In this document: positions 8,376-19,430 of the stretch, one piece after another
Position numbering within the stretch: the first letter of the stretch is position 1
How the letters are laid out: each line of letters opens with the position of its first letter
NCBI RefSeq assembly: GCF_026932795.1
Contig: NZ_JADPVH010000019.1
Span: forward strand, 1 to 63,268
Source: Paenarthrobacter sp. Z7-10
Lineage (GTDB): Bacteria; Actinomycetota; Actinomycetes; Actinomycetales; Micrococcaceae
Length of the DNA: 63,268 nt
Reading direction: 5' to 3'
Notes under the pieces: generated by a model
What the model was told of the DNA's origin: nothing
What the model saw: only the letters and a program-made list of their open reading frames with translations
Database searches by the model: none
Made by a program: the position numbers and the translations under genes

Positions 8376-9992
8376 GTGAGTAACGCCCCCCTTGACCGTG
8401 TTCCCCTCCGCCGTGCCCTGATCTCCGTCTACGACAAGACCGGGTTGGAGGACCTGGCGCGGGGCCTGCATGCGGCGGGCGTCAGCATCGTCTCCACCGG
8501 TTCGACAGCGGCCCGGATCGCGGCCGCCAATGTGCCGGTGACAGGGGTCGAGGACGTGACAGGCTCACCGGAAATGCTCGACGGTCGGGTCAAAACGCTG
8601 CACCCGCGCATCCACGCCGGGATCCTGGCGGACCGCCGGCTGCCGGAGCATGTGGCGCAGCTCAAGGAGCTGGACATCGATGTTTTCGACCTTGTGGTGG
8701 TCAACCTCTACCCGTTTGCGGCCACGGTGGCCTCGGGTGCGGCGCAGGACGACGTCGTTGAGCAGATCGACATCGGCGGGCCGTCCATGGTCCGGGCGGC
8801 GGCGAAGAACCACGCGTCGGTGGCCGTCGTCGTCGACCCGGCCGGTTATCCCGACGTGCTGCGCGCCGCACAGCAGGGCGGTTTCGATCTGGCCGGCCGC
8901 CGCCGGCTGGCGTCGCTGGCATTTGCGCACACGGCTGCCTATGACAACGCGGTGGCCGCGTGGACGGCAAAGGAACTGAACGACGACGGCGAACACTGGC
9001 CGGCGTACGCCGGCGTTTCTTTGGAGCGGTCCGAGGTGCTGCGCTACGGCGAAAACCCGCATCAGGCAGCGGCGCTGTACGTGGACCGGTCGGCTTCGCC
9101 CGGCATCGCCCAGGCTGACCAGCTGCATGGTAAGCCGATGAGCTACAACAACTACGTGGACGCGGATGCGGCCCTGCGCGCGGCGTTCGATTTCGACCAG
9201 CCGGCGGTTGCCGTGGTCAAGCACGCCAATCCCTGCGGCATCGCCGTGGCCGACCCCGCAGCCGCTGACCCGGTAGCGGATGCCCATGCTAAAGCCCACG
9301 CCTGCGACCCGGATTCGGCCTTCGGCGGCGTGATCGCCAGCAATCGTCCCGTCACGCACCAGATGGTGGCCGGGCTCAAAGGCATCTTCACCGAGGTCAT
9401 CATCGCGCCGTCCTTTGCCCCGGATGCCCTCGAGCGGCTGCGCAAGCGGGCGGACATCAGGCTGCTCACCCTGCCGGAAGGTTATGCCCGCTCCGAGGTG
9501 GAATTCAAGCAGGTATCAGGGGGCATGCTGGTGCAGGCCTCGGACCGGTTGGATGCCGGCGGCGACGATCCGTCGACCTGGCAGCTGGTGTCCGGGAAGG
9601 CCGCGGACCAAGCCACGCTGGCCGATCTCGCTTTCGCCTGGAAGGCGCTGCGCGGGGTGAAGTCAAACGCCATCCTGCTGGCCAATAACGGTGCATCGGT
9701 GGGGGTGGGCATGGGCCAAGTCAACCGGGTGGACTCCTGCAAACTGGCCGTTGAACGCGCGAACACGCTCAGCCTTGGTGCGGACGGTGTCCCGATCGAA
9801 CGCGCCCGTGGTGCGGTGGCGGCGTCGGACGCGTTCTTCCCCTTTGCGGACGGCCTGGCGATCCTGCTTGCGGCCGGCGTGCGCGCCGTCGTCCAGCCGG
9901 GCGGTTCGATGCGCGATGAGGAAGTCATCGCCGCTGCCGCCGCCGCCGGCGTGACCATGTACCTCACTGGTGCCCGGCATTTCTTTCACTGA
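8376..9992 (+). CDS. purH: Bifunctional AICAR transformylase/IMP cyclohydrolase PurH
   Basis: A 538-aa protein for the last two steps of IMP synthesis, using 10-formyl-THF. The N-terminal cyclohydrolase part has [38 protein letters not shown] and [16 protein letters not shown]. The C-terminal transformylase part has [24 protein letters not shown] and [10 protein letters not shown], and ends GARHFFH. The start is GTG 8376 with GGAG 8 nt upstream. The length is normal. A degenerate copy of its last codons and stop lies just downstream. Confidence 0.98.
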   Translation: MSNAPLDRVPLRRALISVYDKTGLEDLARGLHAAGVSIVSTGSTAARIAAANVPVTGVEDVTGSPEMLDGRVKTLHPRIHAGILADRRLPEHVAQLKELDIDVFDLVVVNLYPFAATVASGAAQDDVVEQIDIGGPSMVRAAAKNHASVAVVVDPAGYPDVLRAAQQGGFDLAGRRRLASLAFAHTAAYDNAVAAWTAKELNDDGEHWPAYAGVSLERSEVLRYGENPHQAAALYVDRSASPGIAQADQLHGKPMSYNNYVDADAALRAAFDFDQPAVAVVKHANPCGIAVADPAAADPVADAHAKAHACDPDSAFGGVIASNRPVTHQMVAGLKGIFTEVIIAPSFAPDALERLRKRADIRLLTLPEGYARSEVEFKQVSGGMLVQASDRLDAGGDDPSTWQLVSGKAADQATLADLAFAWKALRGVKSNAILLANNGASVGVGMGQVNRVDSCKLAVERANTLSLGADGVPIERARGAVAASDAFFPFADGLAILLAAGVRAVVQPGGSMRDEEVIAAAAAAGVTMYLTGARHFFH

Positions 9993-10058
9993 TACTGCCG
10001 CAGGTACGACCATGTCTCAACGGTGCCGGCACTTCTTTCACTGACACCGGCTCAGGTA
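9969..10058. repeat. Direct duplication of the purH 3' end
   Basis: The segment 9969-10006, which spans the purH stop codon, is imperfectly repeated at 10022-10058 with a 53-bp offset. Both copies contain TTCTTTCACTGA followed by a C/G-rich stretch and CAGGTA. The second copy lies in the purH-icd gap and is not coding. Confidence 0.85.
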
Positions 10059-10069
10059 AGTTAGAGCTG

Positions 10070-12345
<2,276 letters not shown>

Positions 12346-12400
12346 GTGCCGGCTGGCTGCGCTCCGCGGGCTGATTGACCGCGCTGCGCAGGCCAGGCTG

Positions 12401-12439
12401 CTGCCCGCCCTCCCGAAAGGAAGGCGGGCAGTTTTTTTT
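12401..12439 (+). terminator. Rho-independent terminator after icd
   Basis: CTGCCCGCC (12401-12409) pairs with GGCGGGCAG (12423-12431) and is followed at once by eight T. This is the best canonical terminator in the window and closes icd. Confidence 0.92.
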
Positions 12440-12743
12440 GTGACAGGTTGCGCGGCCGGTGCGTCCGCCTGGTCGGGGCCATTTTTGGTTGCAATTCGGT
12501 AAAGCTGGCAGCGGGATGGGCTGCGGACGGCCGAAATTTCCGCGTGTTTACGGCAAATTTCCACCTCGGACAAAGCAAGGTGTGCAACGACCCGGCGACA
12601 CCCGACACGGCGGGTACCGCAAATTGCACGGATGTGTTCTGAACCACACAAATTTCGTTGTAGTCTCAGGGAACATATTCGGCGCCGAACGTGGGAACAA
12701 TGGCGCTCCCACGTATCGGATGCGGCTCGGAAGGCAAAAACTT
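12440..12743. other. Intergenic leader of the liv operon, no gene seen
   Basis: About 300 bp between the icd terminator and livK. No convincing ORF or RNA structure is visible. TAGTCT at 12661-12666 could be a -10 box, with no clear -35. GGAAGG at 12729-12734 is the livK ribosome site. Confidence 0.5.
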
Positions 12744-13988
12744 ATGTACCGAAAGAAAGTCTCCACCACGCTGGCAGTTGCGGCCGCCCTCGGGCTGCTG
12801 CTCTCCTCCTGTGCCAACCAGCCAGGAACCAGTGGATCCGGCGATACGGCCGGCGCGGGCGCGGGCGCGGCCAACAAGGTGAACATCCCCGCGTTGACCA
12901 AGATCGACACTCCGGCGGGGGCAGTGCTCCCCAAGGGTGATGGCAAGGGCAAATGCCCCGCAACCACGACGCTGGCCTACGCCGGAGCCGAAACCGGTGC
13001 GAACGCCCAGTTGGGCGTGAACATCTTCAACGGCATCCAGCTGGCCATCAATGAGCACAACGCGGCGAACCCGGGCTGCCAGGTCCAGTTCAAGAAGTAC
13101 GACACGGAAGGCGACCCGAACAAGGCCACCGGTCCTGTTACCCAAGTGGTCAGCGAGCCGAACATCATCGGCGTCGTAGGTCTGCCGTTCTCCGGCGAAT
13201 CCAAGGCCACGGGCAACATTTTTGAGCAGAAGGGCCTTGTCCACATCACTCCGTCGGCCACAGGTGTTTCGCTGACGACAAATGGCTGGACCACCTTCTT
13301 CCGCGGGCTGGGCAATGACGGAGTCCAGGGACCGGCTGCGGCGAAGTTCCTGACCGGCAAGCTGGAAGCCAAGAAGATCTATGTCGTGCAGGACGATTCC
13401 GAGTACGGCATCGGACTGGCCACCTCGACTTCCGCCGGCTTGAGCAGCGCCCTGGCGGGCACGGAAAAGGTCACGACCGGCCAGAAGGACTTTTCCGCCG
13501 TGATTTCCAAGATCATAAACGCCAAAGCGGATGCGGTCTTCTACGCCGGCTACTACGCCGAAGGCGCCCCCTTCGACCAGCAGCTGGTGGCCAAGGGCTT
13601 CACCGGCACGTTCATTGGCCCCGACGGTGTCAAGGATGACCAGTTCATCAAGCAGGCCGGTGACGCATCCAACAACGCTTACTTCACCTGCCCCTGCATC
13701 CCCGGTGAGCTGATTCCCACCTTTGAGACCGCCTACAAGAAGCTGGCCAACGCGGAACCGGGAACCTACTCGATCGAAGGTTACGACGCAGCTACGGTGC
13801 TGCTCTCCGGAATTGACGCCGGCAAGCAGACCAGGCCGGACCTGCTTGCCTGGGTCAAGTCCTATGATAAGGACGGTCTGAGCAAGCACTACAAGTGGGA
13901 CAGCAAGGGCGAGCTCCAGGCCCCGACGGTCTACGGATACAAGGTCGACAACGGAAAGATCGTTCCTGTCGGCCCGATCGGCGAGTAG
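12744..13988 (+). CDS. livK: Branched-chain amino acid ABC transporter, substrate-binding lipoprotein
   Basis: A 414-aa LivK/LivJ-type periplasmic-binding-fold lipoprotein. The signal peptide ends in the lipobox LLSSC with C23 lipidated, followed by a Gly/Ala-rich linker. The binding domain starts at about TTTLAYAGAETGANAQLG and contains the LivK-like VVGLPFSGESKATGNIFEQK and EYGIGLATS. It captures the amino acid for LivHMGF encoded next. ATG 12744 was chosen because it gives a standard signal peptide and has GGAAGG 9 nt upstream. The substrate is inferred from the cassette type and could be other hydrophobic amino acids or amides. Confidence 0.93.
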   Translation: MYRKKVSTTLAVAAALGLLLSSCANQPGTSGSGDTAGAGAGAANKVNIPALTKIDTPAGAVLPKGDGKGKCPATTTLAYAGAETGANAQLGVNIFNGIQLAINEHNAANPGCQVQFKKYDTEGDPNKATGPVTQVVSEPNIIGVVGLPFSGESKATGNIFEQKGLVHITPSATGVSLTTNGWTTFFRGLGNDGVQGPAAAKFLTGKLEAKKIYVVQDDSEYGIGLATSTSAGLSSALAGTEKVTTGQKDFSAVISKIINAKADAVFYAGYYAEGAPFDQQLVAKGFTGTFIGPDGVKDDQFIKQAGDASNNAYFTCPCIPGELIPTFETAYKKLANAEPGTYSIEGYDAATVLLSGIDAGKQTRPDLLAWVKSYDKDGLSKHYKWDSKGELQAPTVYGYKVDNGKIVPVGPIGE

Positions 13989-14030
13989 CCGGACCGGGCA
14001 AATCAGCCCGAACTCCCGCAAGAACACGAG

Positions 14031-14070
14031 ATGCTGCGGGGCCGGCAACATCCGGCCCCGCAGCATTTTC
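14031..14070 (+). terminator. Strong hairpin between livK and livH
   Basis: A perfect 15-bp stem (14031-14045 with 14052-14066), 6-nt loop, followed by TTTC. It looks like a partial terminator or 3' stabiliser that would leave more livK mRNA than permease mRNA. Confidence 0.8.
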
Positions 14071-14152
14071 GTGATTCCGCACCAAGACCTCAGTACCGGC
14101 GCTGCGCTTCGGGCCAACGATGCCCGCAGTCCAGCCTGATCAGGATGTGCCA

Positions 14153-15160
14153 ATGCTTCCCTCACTTCTCGCGTCCATGCCGATGGACAATGACTGGATC
14201 AGTTTCGACGTCCCGTCGCTGATCGAAAACTTCTGGAGTGCGACCTTTGACGGGTTGACTTTCGGATCCATCTACGCGCTTGTCGCGTTGGGTTACACGC
14301 TTGTCTACGGCGTGCTGAACCTGATTAACTTTGCTCATTCAGAAGTCTTCATCATGGGCTGTTTCGGGGTGTGGTTCACCCTCAGCGCCCTGAACTTCGG
14401 CCCGTCCGCCCCGCACCTGGGATTCTGGGCCATCGTCGGAAACCTAATCCTGGCCCTGGTGGTGGGGATGATCGTTTCGGCGCTCACCGCTGTCATCGTC
14501 GAGCGCGTCGCCTATCGACCACTGCGGCGCCGGAACGCCCCGCGGCTCGCTTTCCTGATTACCGCCATCGGCGTCTCCTTTTCCATTCAGTACCTGCTGT
14601 ACCTGTGGCGCGGGCCCAGCCCGGAACGCGCGCTGACCATGTTCCACCCAACGCCGATCTTCGACGTGTTCGGAACCATCATCGACTCGCAGCAGATCGT
14701 CATCGTGGTGGCGGCCGTGATCATGATGATCGTGATCGACCTCTTCATCAGCCGGTCCCGCACCGGCCGCGGCATCCGTGCCGTCGCCCAGGACCCGGAC
14801 ACGGCCACCCTGATGGGCGTGAACAAGGAACGCATCATCATGACCACCTTCATAATTGGCGGCATCCTGGCCGGCGCCGCGGCACTGTTCTACACCATGA
14901 AGATTCCCTCCGGCGTCCAATACAATGGCGGCTTCATCCTGGGCATCAAGGCCTTCGCCGCCGCCGTGCTCGGTGGCATCGGCAACGTTCGCGGCGCACT
15001 TGTCGGCGGACTCCTGCTGGGCCTGATCGGCAACTATGGACAGATCCTGCTGGGCAATTCGCAGTGGACCGACGTCGTCGCCTTCCTGGTCCTGGTCCTG
15101 GTCCTGATCCTGCGGCCACAAGGCGTACTGGGAAGCTCACTCGGAAGGAGCAAGGCATGA
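14153..15160 (+). CDS. livH: Branched-chain amino acid ABC transporter permease LivH
   Basis: A 335-aa inner-membrane permease with about eight hydrophobic segments. Family text is clear: DGLTFGSIYALVALGYTLVY, GVLNLINFAHSEVFIMG, and FAAAVLGGIGNVRGALVGG near the end. It forms the channel with LivM. The start at 14153 has AGGA 7 nt upstream; ATG 14120 in the same frame is less likely. The stop overlaps the livM start as ATGA. The run of about four CCTGGTCCTGG-like repeats near its end encodes a Leu/Val helix. Confidence 0.93.
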   Translation: MLPSLLASMPMDNDWISFDVPSLIENFWSATFDGLTFGSIYALVALGYTLVYGVLNLINFAHSEVFIMGCFGVWFTLSALNFGPSAPHLGFWAIVGNLILALVVGMIVSALTAVIVERVAYRPLRRRNAPRLAFLITAIGVSFSIQYLLYLWRGPSPERALTMFHPTPIFDVFGTIIDSQQIVIVVAAVIMMIVIDLFISRSRTGRGIRAVAQDPDTATLMGVNKERIIMTTFIIGGILAGAAALFYTMKIPSGVQYNGGFILGIKAFAAAVLGGIGNVRGALVGGLLLGLIGNYGQILLGNSQWTDVVAFLVLVLVLILRPQGVLGSSLGRSKA

Positions 15161-16374
15161 GTACCACCGAAGGCCCGCCGCTGATCCCGGGGGCCGAAGC
15201 AAAGAAGATATCGCTGGACCGCGAGTCCGCCGGAGCACACCGTCGCGGTGGCTGGTTCAACGGACTGGGGCAGCGCTGGAACGCCCTGCCACGGCAAAAA
15301 CAGTGGTTTTACCTGATCATCATTGTGGTGCTGGCCTACCTCCTGCCGGTGGTCAACCCGCCCTTTATCAGCACCGAGCCGGGCAACAACTGGCCGCTGG
15401 CCTGCGCGCAGATGTCCATCTATGCGCTCGTCGCGGTCGGGCTGAACGTCGTGGTCGGGTACGCCGGCCTCCTGGACTTGGGGTACGTGGCCTTCTTCGC
15501 CGTCGGCTCCTACACCGCGGCCATGCTGACCAGTCCGGACTCGCCGTATGTCCACATCCCGTATCTGTGGACGCTGCCTGTAGCCATGGGCGTGGCCATG
15601 TTCTTCGGCGTCATGCTGGGCATTCCAACCCTTCGGCTGCGCGGGGACTACCTGGCCATCGTGACCCTTGGGTTCGGCGAGATCGTCCGCATTATGGCCA
15701 CAATCATTCCCGCGATGAAGGGCCAGGTCGGTTTTCAGAATGTTGGACACCCGCCGGGAACCGACGCCGCCGGCAACGCAATTTTCCTGAACTCCAATGG
15801 CACCCCGTGGTACTGGCTTACGCTGTCGGTCATCATCGTGGTGCTGCTGCTCGCCGGTAACTTGGAGCGCAGCCGGGTGGGCCGGGCCTGGATCGCCATC
15901 CGCGAGGATGAGGATGCAGCGGAAATCATGGGCGTACCGACCTTCAAGTACAAGGTCTGGGCCTTCGTCATCGGCGCCTCGGTCGGCGGTCTCTCCGGGG
16001 CCCTGTTCGCCGGTCAGGTGGGCTTTGTGAACAACCAGAAGTTCGACGTCGTCACCTCGGTTTTGTTCCTCTGTGCGGTCGTGCTGGGCGGCACCGGCAA
16101 CAAGGTCGGCGCAATCCTCGGTGGGGCACTGGTGGCGTACATTCCGCTGCGCTTCACCGCGATCGCCGAATACAAGTTCCTCATCTTCGGCGTGGCATTG
16201 GTGCTGATCATGATTTTCCGACCCGCCGGTCTGTTGCCGGCACGGCAGCGGCTGCTGGCCTACGGGCGCGCCGCCTATAACAAAGTCACCGGGCGCAAGG
16301 GCGTGGGTGATGCGGGCGGCTCCCGCGCCATGTCCACCAGGGTGAGCGACGAAGAGAAGGGGGCACAAACATGA
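15157..16374 (+). CDS. livM: Branched-chain amino acid ABC transporter permease LivM
   Basis: A 405-aa permease, the partner of LivH. After a hydrophilic N-terminus of about 45 residues come multiple helices with LivM signatures: LNVVVGYAGLLDLGYVAFFA, TLRLRGDYLAIVTLGFGEI, AWIAIREDEDAAEIMGV and CAVVLGGTGNKVGAILGG. GGAAGGAG lies just before the ATG at 15157. The gene overlaps livH by 4 bp and livG by 4 bp, so translation is probably coupled. Confidence 0.94.
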   Translation: MSTTEGPPLIPGAEAKKISLDRESAGAHRRGGWFNGLGQRWNALPRQKQWFYLIIIVVLAYLLPVVNPPFISTEPGNNWPLACAQMSIYALVAVGLNVVVGYAGLLDLGYVAFFAVGSYTAAMLTSPDSPYVHIPYLWTLPVAMGVAMFFGVMLGIPTLRLRGDYLAIVTLGFGEIVRIMATIIPAMKGQVGFQNVGHPPGTDAAGNAIFLNSNGTPWYWLTLSVIIVVLLLAGNLERSRVGRAWIAIREDEDAAEIMGVPTFKYKVWAFVIGASVGGLSGALFAGQVGFVNNQKFDVVTSVLFLCAVVLGGTGNKVGAILGGALVAYIPLRFTAIAEYKFLIFGVALVLIMIFRPAGLLPARQRLLAYGRAAYNKVTGRKGVGDAGGSRAMSTRVSDEEKGAQT

Positions 16375-17258
16375 GCGAGGCCCTGGAACCGGAAATCGAC
16401 GTCGAGGCGTTGGCCAGCCGAGGCGTGGACCTGGAGGTCGCAGAGAGAGTAGCCCCGGACCGGGATATCGCCGTGAAGGTGGGCGACCCTCTTGTGCAGG
16501 TGCAAAACCTGACGATGAAGTTCGGCGGCCTCACGGCGCTGGACAACGTCACCTTTGACATCCTGCGGGGGGAAATCCTCGGGCTGATCGGCCCGAACGG
16601 CGCCGGCAAGACGACGTGCTTCAATGCCATGACCGGTGTGTACAAGCCCTCCAGTGGCAAAGTGCTGCTGGAGGGCAAGTCGCTCGGCGGTCTTGCGCAG
16701 CACAAAATTACGCGGCAGGGGCTTGCCCGGACCTTCCAGAACATCCGCCTGTTTGGGGAGATGACAGCCCTGGAAAACGTCGTCGTCGGCCTTGACGCGC
16801 GGCACCGGACCAGCGTGGGCGGAGCGCTGCTGCGCCTGCCGACGCACGTGCGCGAGGAGAAATCGGCCATCGAGCGCGGCATGGCTTTGCTGGAGTTCGT
16901 TGGCATCGCCGATCACGCGCAGTTCCTGTCCCGGCACCTGCCCTACGGATATCAGCGCCGGCTGGAAATTGCCCGCGCGCTGGCCACCGATCCCAAGGTA
17001 CTGTGTCTCGACGAGCCCGCCGCCGGCTTCAACCCAGCCGAAAAGGAAGAGCTCATGCAGCTCATCCGGACCATCCGCAATGACGGATATACCGTGCTGC
17101 TGATCGAGCACGACATGAAACTCGTGATGGGCGTCACGGACCGGATTGTGGTGCTGGAGTTCGGCAAGAAGCTGGCGGACGGCGCACCGGCCGAGATTCG
17201 TGAAGACCCGCGCGTGATTGCCGCCTACCTGGGGGAGCCCGAAGATGACGTTGCTTGA
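16371..17258 (+). CDS. livG: Branched-chain amino acid ABC transporter ATPase LivG
   Basis: A 295-aa ATP-binding subunit. Walker A is GPNGAGKTT, the signature region is the LivG-type LPYGYQRRLEIARALATD, Walker B is VLCLDEPAAGFNP, and the switch histidine follows in LLIEHDMKLVM. An N-terminal extension of about 40 acidic residues precedes the domain. It starts at an ATGA overlap with livM and ends 14 bp inside livF. Confidence 0.95.
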   Translation: MSEALEPEIDVEALASRGVDLEVAERVAPDRDIAVKVGDPLVQVQNLTMKFGGLTALDNVTFDILRGEILGLIGPNGAGKTTCFNAMTGVYKPSSGKVLLEGKSLGGLAQHKITRQGLARTFQNIRLFGEMTALENVVVGLDARHRTSVGGALLRLPTHVREEKSAIERGMALLEFVGIADHAQFLSRHLPYGYQRRLEIARALATDPKVLCLDEPAAGFNPAEKEELMQLIRTIRNDGYTVLLIEHDMKLVMGVTDRIVVLEFGKKLADGAPAEIREDPRVIAAYLGEPEDDVA

Positions 17259-17958
17259 GCTGAACAATGTTTCCGTCCACTACGGCCGCATCCAAGCCAT
17301 TAAGGACATGTCCTTTACCGTCGAGGAAGGCGAGATCGTCTCCCTCATCGGGGCGAACGGAGCCGGCAAGACCACGACAATGAAGACCATTTCCGGCCTG
17401 CTGAACCCTTCCAGCGGATCCATCCGGTTCGCCGGGGAGGACATCACCAAGATGAAGGCCCACATCCGCGTGGTGCAGGGCATTTCACAGGCGCCGGAAG
17501 GCCGCGGGATCTTTCCCGGCATGACCGTGATGGAGAACCTGGATATGGGCGCCTATGGGCGCAAGGACCGCAGTGGTATGGCCGCGGACATTGACCGTGT
17601 CTTTGATCTGTTCCCGCGGCTGCTGGAACGCCAGAAGCAACTGGGTGGAACCATGTCCGGAGGCGAGCAGCAGATGCTGGCGATTGGCCGGGCACTGATG
17701 TCCAACCCAAAGCTGCTGCTGCTGGACGAGCCGTCCATGGGCTTGGCGCCACAGTTCATCCGGCAGATCTTCAAGATCATCACCGAGATCAACAGCCAGG
17801 GCACCACCGTGCTGCTGGTGGAGCAGAACGCCAACCAGGCGCTCGCCCGGGCGCACCGCGCCTTCGTGCTGGAAACGGGAGAAATAACGCACAGCGGTAC
17901 GGGTAAGGAACTGCTGGCCAATCCGGCCATCAAGGAAGCGTACCTGGGCGTCGGGTGA
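17245..17958 (+). CDS. livF: Branched-chain amino acid ABC transporter ATPase LivF
   Basis: A 237-aa ATPase that pairs with LivG. It has Walker A GANGAGKTTT, the signature TMSGGEQQMLAIGRALM, Walker B LLLLDEPSMGLAP and VEQNANQAL. ATG 17245 was chosen because it has GGGGGAG upstream and gives the normal MTLLELNNVSVHYG beginning. It is the last gene of the liv operon; a large inverted repeat follows within 10 bp of the stop. Confidence 0.95.
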   Translation: MTLLELNNVSVHYGRIQAIKDMSFTVEEGEIVSLIGANGAGKTTTMKTISGLLNPSSGSIRFAGEDITKMKAHIRVVQGISQAPEGRGIFPGMTVMENLDMGAYGRKDRSGMAADIDRVFDLFPRLLERQKQLGGTMSGGEQQMLAIGRALMSNPKLLLLDEPSMGLAPQFIRQIFKIITEINSQGTTVLLVEQNANQALARAHRAFVLETGEITHSGTGKELLANPAIKEAYLGVG

Positions 17959-17962
17959 CAGC

Positions 17963-18069
17963 CTCTGAGAACTGACCACGTTTGGCGGCGCCCCCCCCCC
18001 CCCCGAAAATTCGGGGGACACGCTATGTATCTCCGGCACCGGAAACCCAAACATGGTCAGATCTCAGAG
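17963..18069. repeat. Inverted-repeat element with C14 tract after livF
   Basis: Arms 17963-17985 and 18047-18069 are inverted copies of 23 bp with 21 matches. Between them lie a run of 14 C (17991-18004) and an inner hairpin CCCCCGAA-AA-TTCGGGGG (18000-18017). The element sits between the convergent livF and Gfo/Idh genes. It could be a bidirectional terminator or a small non-autonomous mobile element; no coding capacity is present. Confidence 0.8.
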
Positions 18070-18106
18070 CTCCGCACCTAAGGGCGGTCCGTCTTTCCGC
18101 TGCCGG

Positions 18107-19276
18107 CTAGGCATCATTGGGGTAAACAACGCCCAACTGACGGCGGACCTCGTCGAAGAGCTCCATGGTGGCCAGCGAATCGTCCAGCGGCATCGTGGGG
18201 CTTTCGGTGAGGCCCTGCTGGATGCAGCGGGTGACCTCGCGCAGCTGATAGGTGTAGCCACGGGCCAGGGGTTCAAACGTTTCGACTCTGGGCTCCTCCA
18301 CGCCGGTCTGCACGGTGAGGCTGAGAGGGTTGTTGATGGAGCCTGCGGCCTCGATGTAGCCCTTCGAACCGGCGACGACGGCGGAGCGCGGCCCCAGGGC
18401 GGTCAGCGAGGACATCAGTTGGGCCTGCGCCCCGGAGGCATAGCTGAGCGTGATGGCATTCTGCCGGTCGACTCCAAAATCTGTCAAGGCGCCGCTGGCG
18501 TGGACCGATTGCGGCGCGCCGAGCGTTCCCCACGCCCAGAGCAAGGGATAAACGCTGAGATCCAGCAGGGCACCGCCGCCATCGACCGGTGCCCAGATCC
18601 GCGCCGTCGGATCGACCGGTGCCGGAAAGCCAAGATCGGCGCGGACCCATTGCACTTTCCCGATTTCGCCGGAAGCTGCGATCTCGAAGGCCCGCTGCAT
18701 GCCCGGAACAAAGCGGGCCCAGACGGCTTCCATCAGGAACAGCTTGCGTTCCCGGGCCAACCGGATCAGCTCGGCCGCCTCGGCGGCGTTGACCGTCAGC
18801 GCCTTCTCGCACAGCACATGCTTTCCGGCCTGCAGAGCGGCCCTGACCACTTCGAAATGCTGGCCATGGGGTGTGGCGACGTAGACAACATCCAGATCGG
18901 GATCCCGCACCAGTTGCTGATAGCCGGCCACCGGCTGATCGGTGCCGCCCCCGGTGGCGAACCCGTGGTTGCTGACGCCACCGCCCCCGGTGGAGTTACT
19001 GTGGTCGGTGACGTCGACGCCGGACCCGGGTCCGCCGTCGTAATAATGCCGCGCAAAACCGAAGCGGGCCGCAAATTCCGATGCCTTGGCCTGGCTGCGG
19101 GAGCTCACCGCCACCAGCTCTGCGTCCTCCAGTAGGGCGAGTTCTGCAGTCACCGTGTTGGCAATGTTGCCGGTGGCCACAACGCCCCACCGCAGCGTCC
19201 GTCCCGTGGCAGCGAAGGTGTTGTGCTCCGGAGCGGTGAGCCACTCGGGCCTGGAAATGGGGCGGGTTCCGGTCAT
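18107..19276 (-). CDS. Gfo/Idh/MocA-family oxidoreductase
   Basis: A 389-aa NAD(P)-dependent dehydrogenase of the dihydrodiol/glucose-fructose oxidoreductase type. The Rossmann start is RWGVVATGNIANTVTAEL, the catalytic-lysine motif is VLCEKALTVNAAEA, and the C-terminal sheet domain follows (ARIWAPVDGGGALLDLSVYP). A Gly/Ser/His-rich insert of about 37 residues (about 81-117) interrupts the nucleotide-binding domain between HYYDG and the usual YQQLV, and is encoded by imperfect 36-bp repeats. The substrate is unknown, but the neighbouring sugar importer makes a sugar plausible. It is convergent with livF. Confidence 0.9.
   Translation of the reverse strand: MTGTRPISRPEWLTAPEHNTFAATGRTLRWGVVATGNIANTVTAELALLEDAELVAVSSRSQAKASEFAARFGFARHYYDGGPGSGVDVTDHSNSTGGGGVSNHGFATGGGTDQPVAGYQQLVRDPDLDVVYVATPHGQHFEVVRAALQAGKHVLCEKALTVNAAEAAELIRLARERKLFLMEAVWARFVPGMQRAFEIAASGEIGKVQWVRADLGFPAPVDPTARIWAPVDGGGALLDLSVYPLLWAWGTLGAPQSVHASGALTDFGVDRQNAITLSYASGAQAQLMSSLTALGPRSAVVAGSKGYIEAAGSINNPLSLTVQTGVEEPRVETFEPLARGYTYQLREVTRCIQQGLTESPTMPLDDSLATMELFDEVRRQLGVVYPNDA
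18944..18993. repeat. Imperfect 36-bp repeat inside Gfo/Idh gene
   Basis: CCGCCCCCGGTGG occurs at 18945-18957 and 18981-18993, 36 bp apart, within the Gly-rich insert (TGGGG and TGGG in the protein). The period keeps the frame. Confidence 0.65.
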
Positions 19277-19362
19277 GGGCCCATTGTTGCATTACAGGGG
19301 CGCCGGTGGCACTGGCGCGGTCTTGGGACTACGAAAAGCACCTTTGCCGCCGGAGGACGACA

Positions 19363-19398
19363 AAGGACCCGGCCACCGAATCGGTGCACCGGGTCCTT
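19363..19398 (-). terminator. Terminator of the sugar ABC operon
   Basis: AAGGACCCGG (19363-19372) pairs with CCGGGTCCTT (19389-19398), with an inner CACCGA/TCGGTG stem. On the minus strand the stem is followed by TTGTCG. It lies 33 bp after the binding-protein stop. Confidence 0.75.
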
Positions 19399-19430
19399 CC
19401 ATCGGGGCCAGCTGAACCGACCCGCGGACG

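Noticed and set aside
12666-14165. Minus-strand open frame of 499 codons
   Set aside because: Antisense to livK, with no recognisable domain; codon bias in livK explains it.
17991-18004. Phase-variable homopolymer controlling a gene
   Set aside because: The C14 tract is beyond livF and not in a promoter or ORF, so no switching role can be shown. It may also be hard to sequence.
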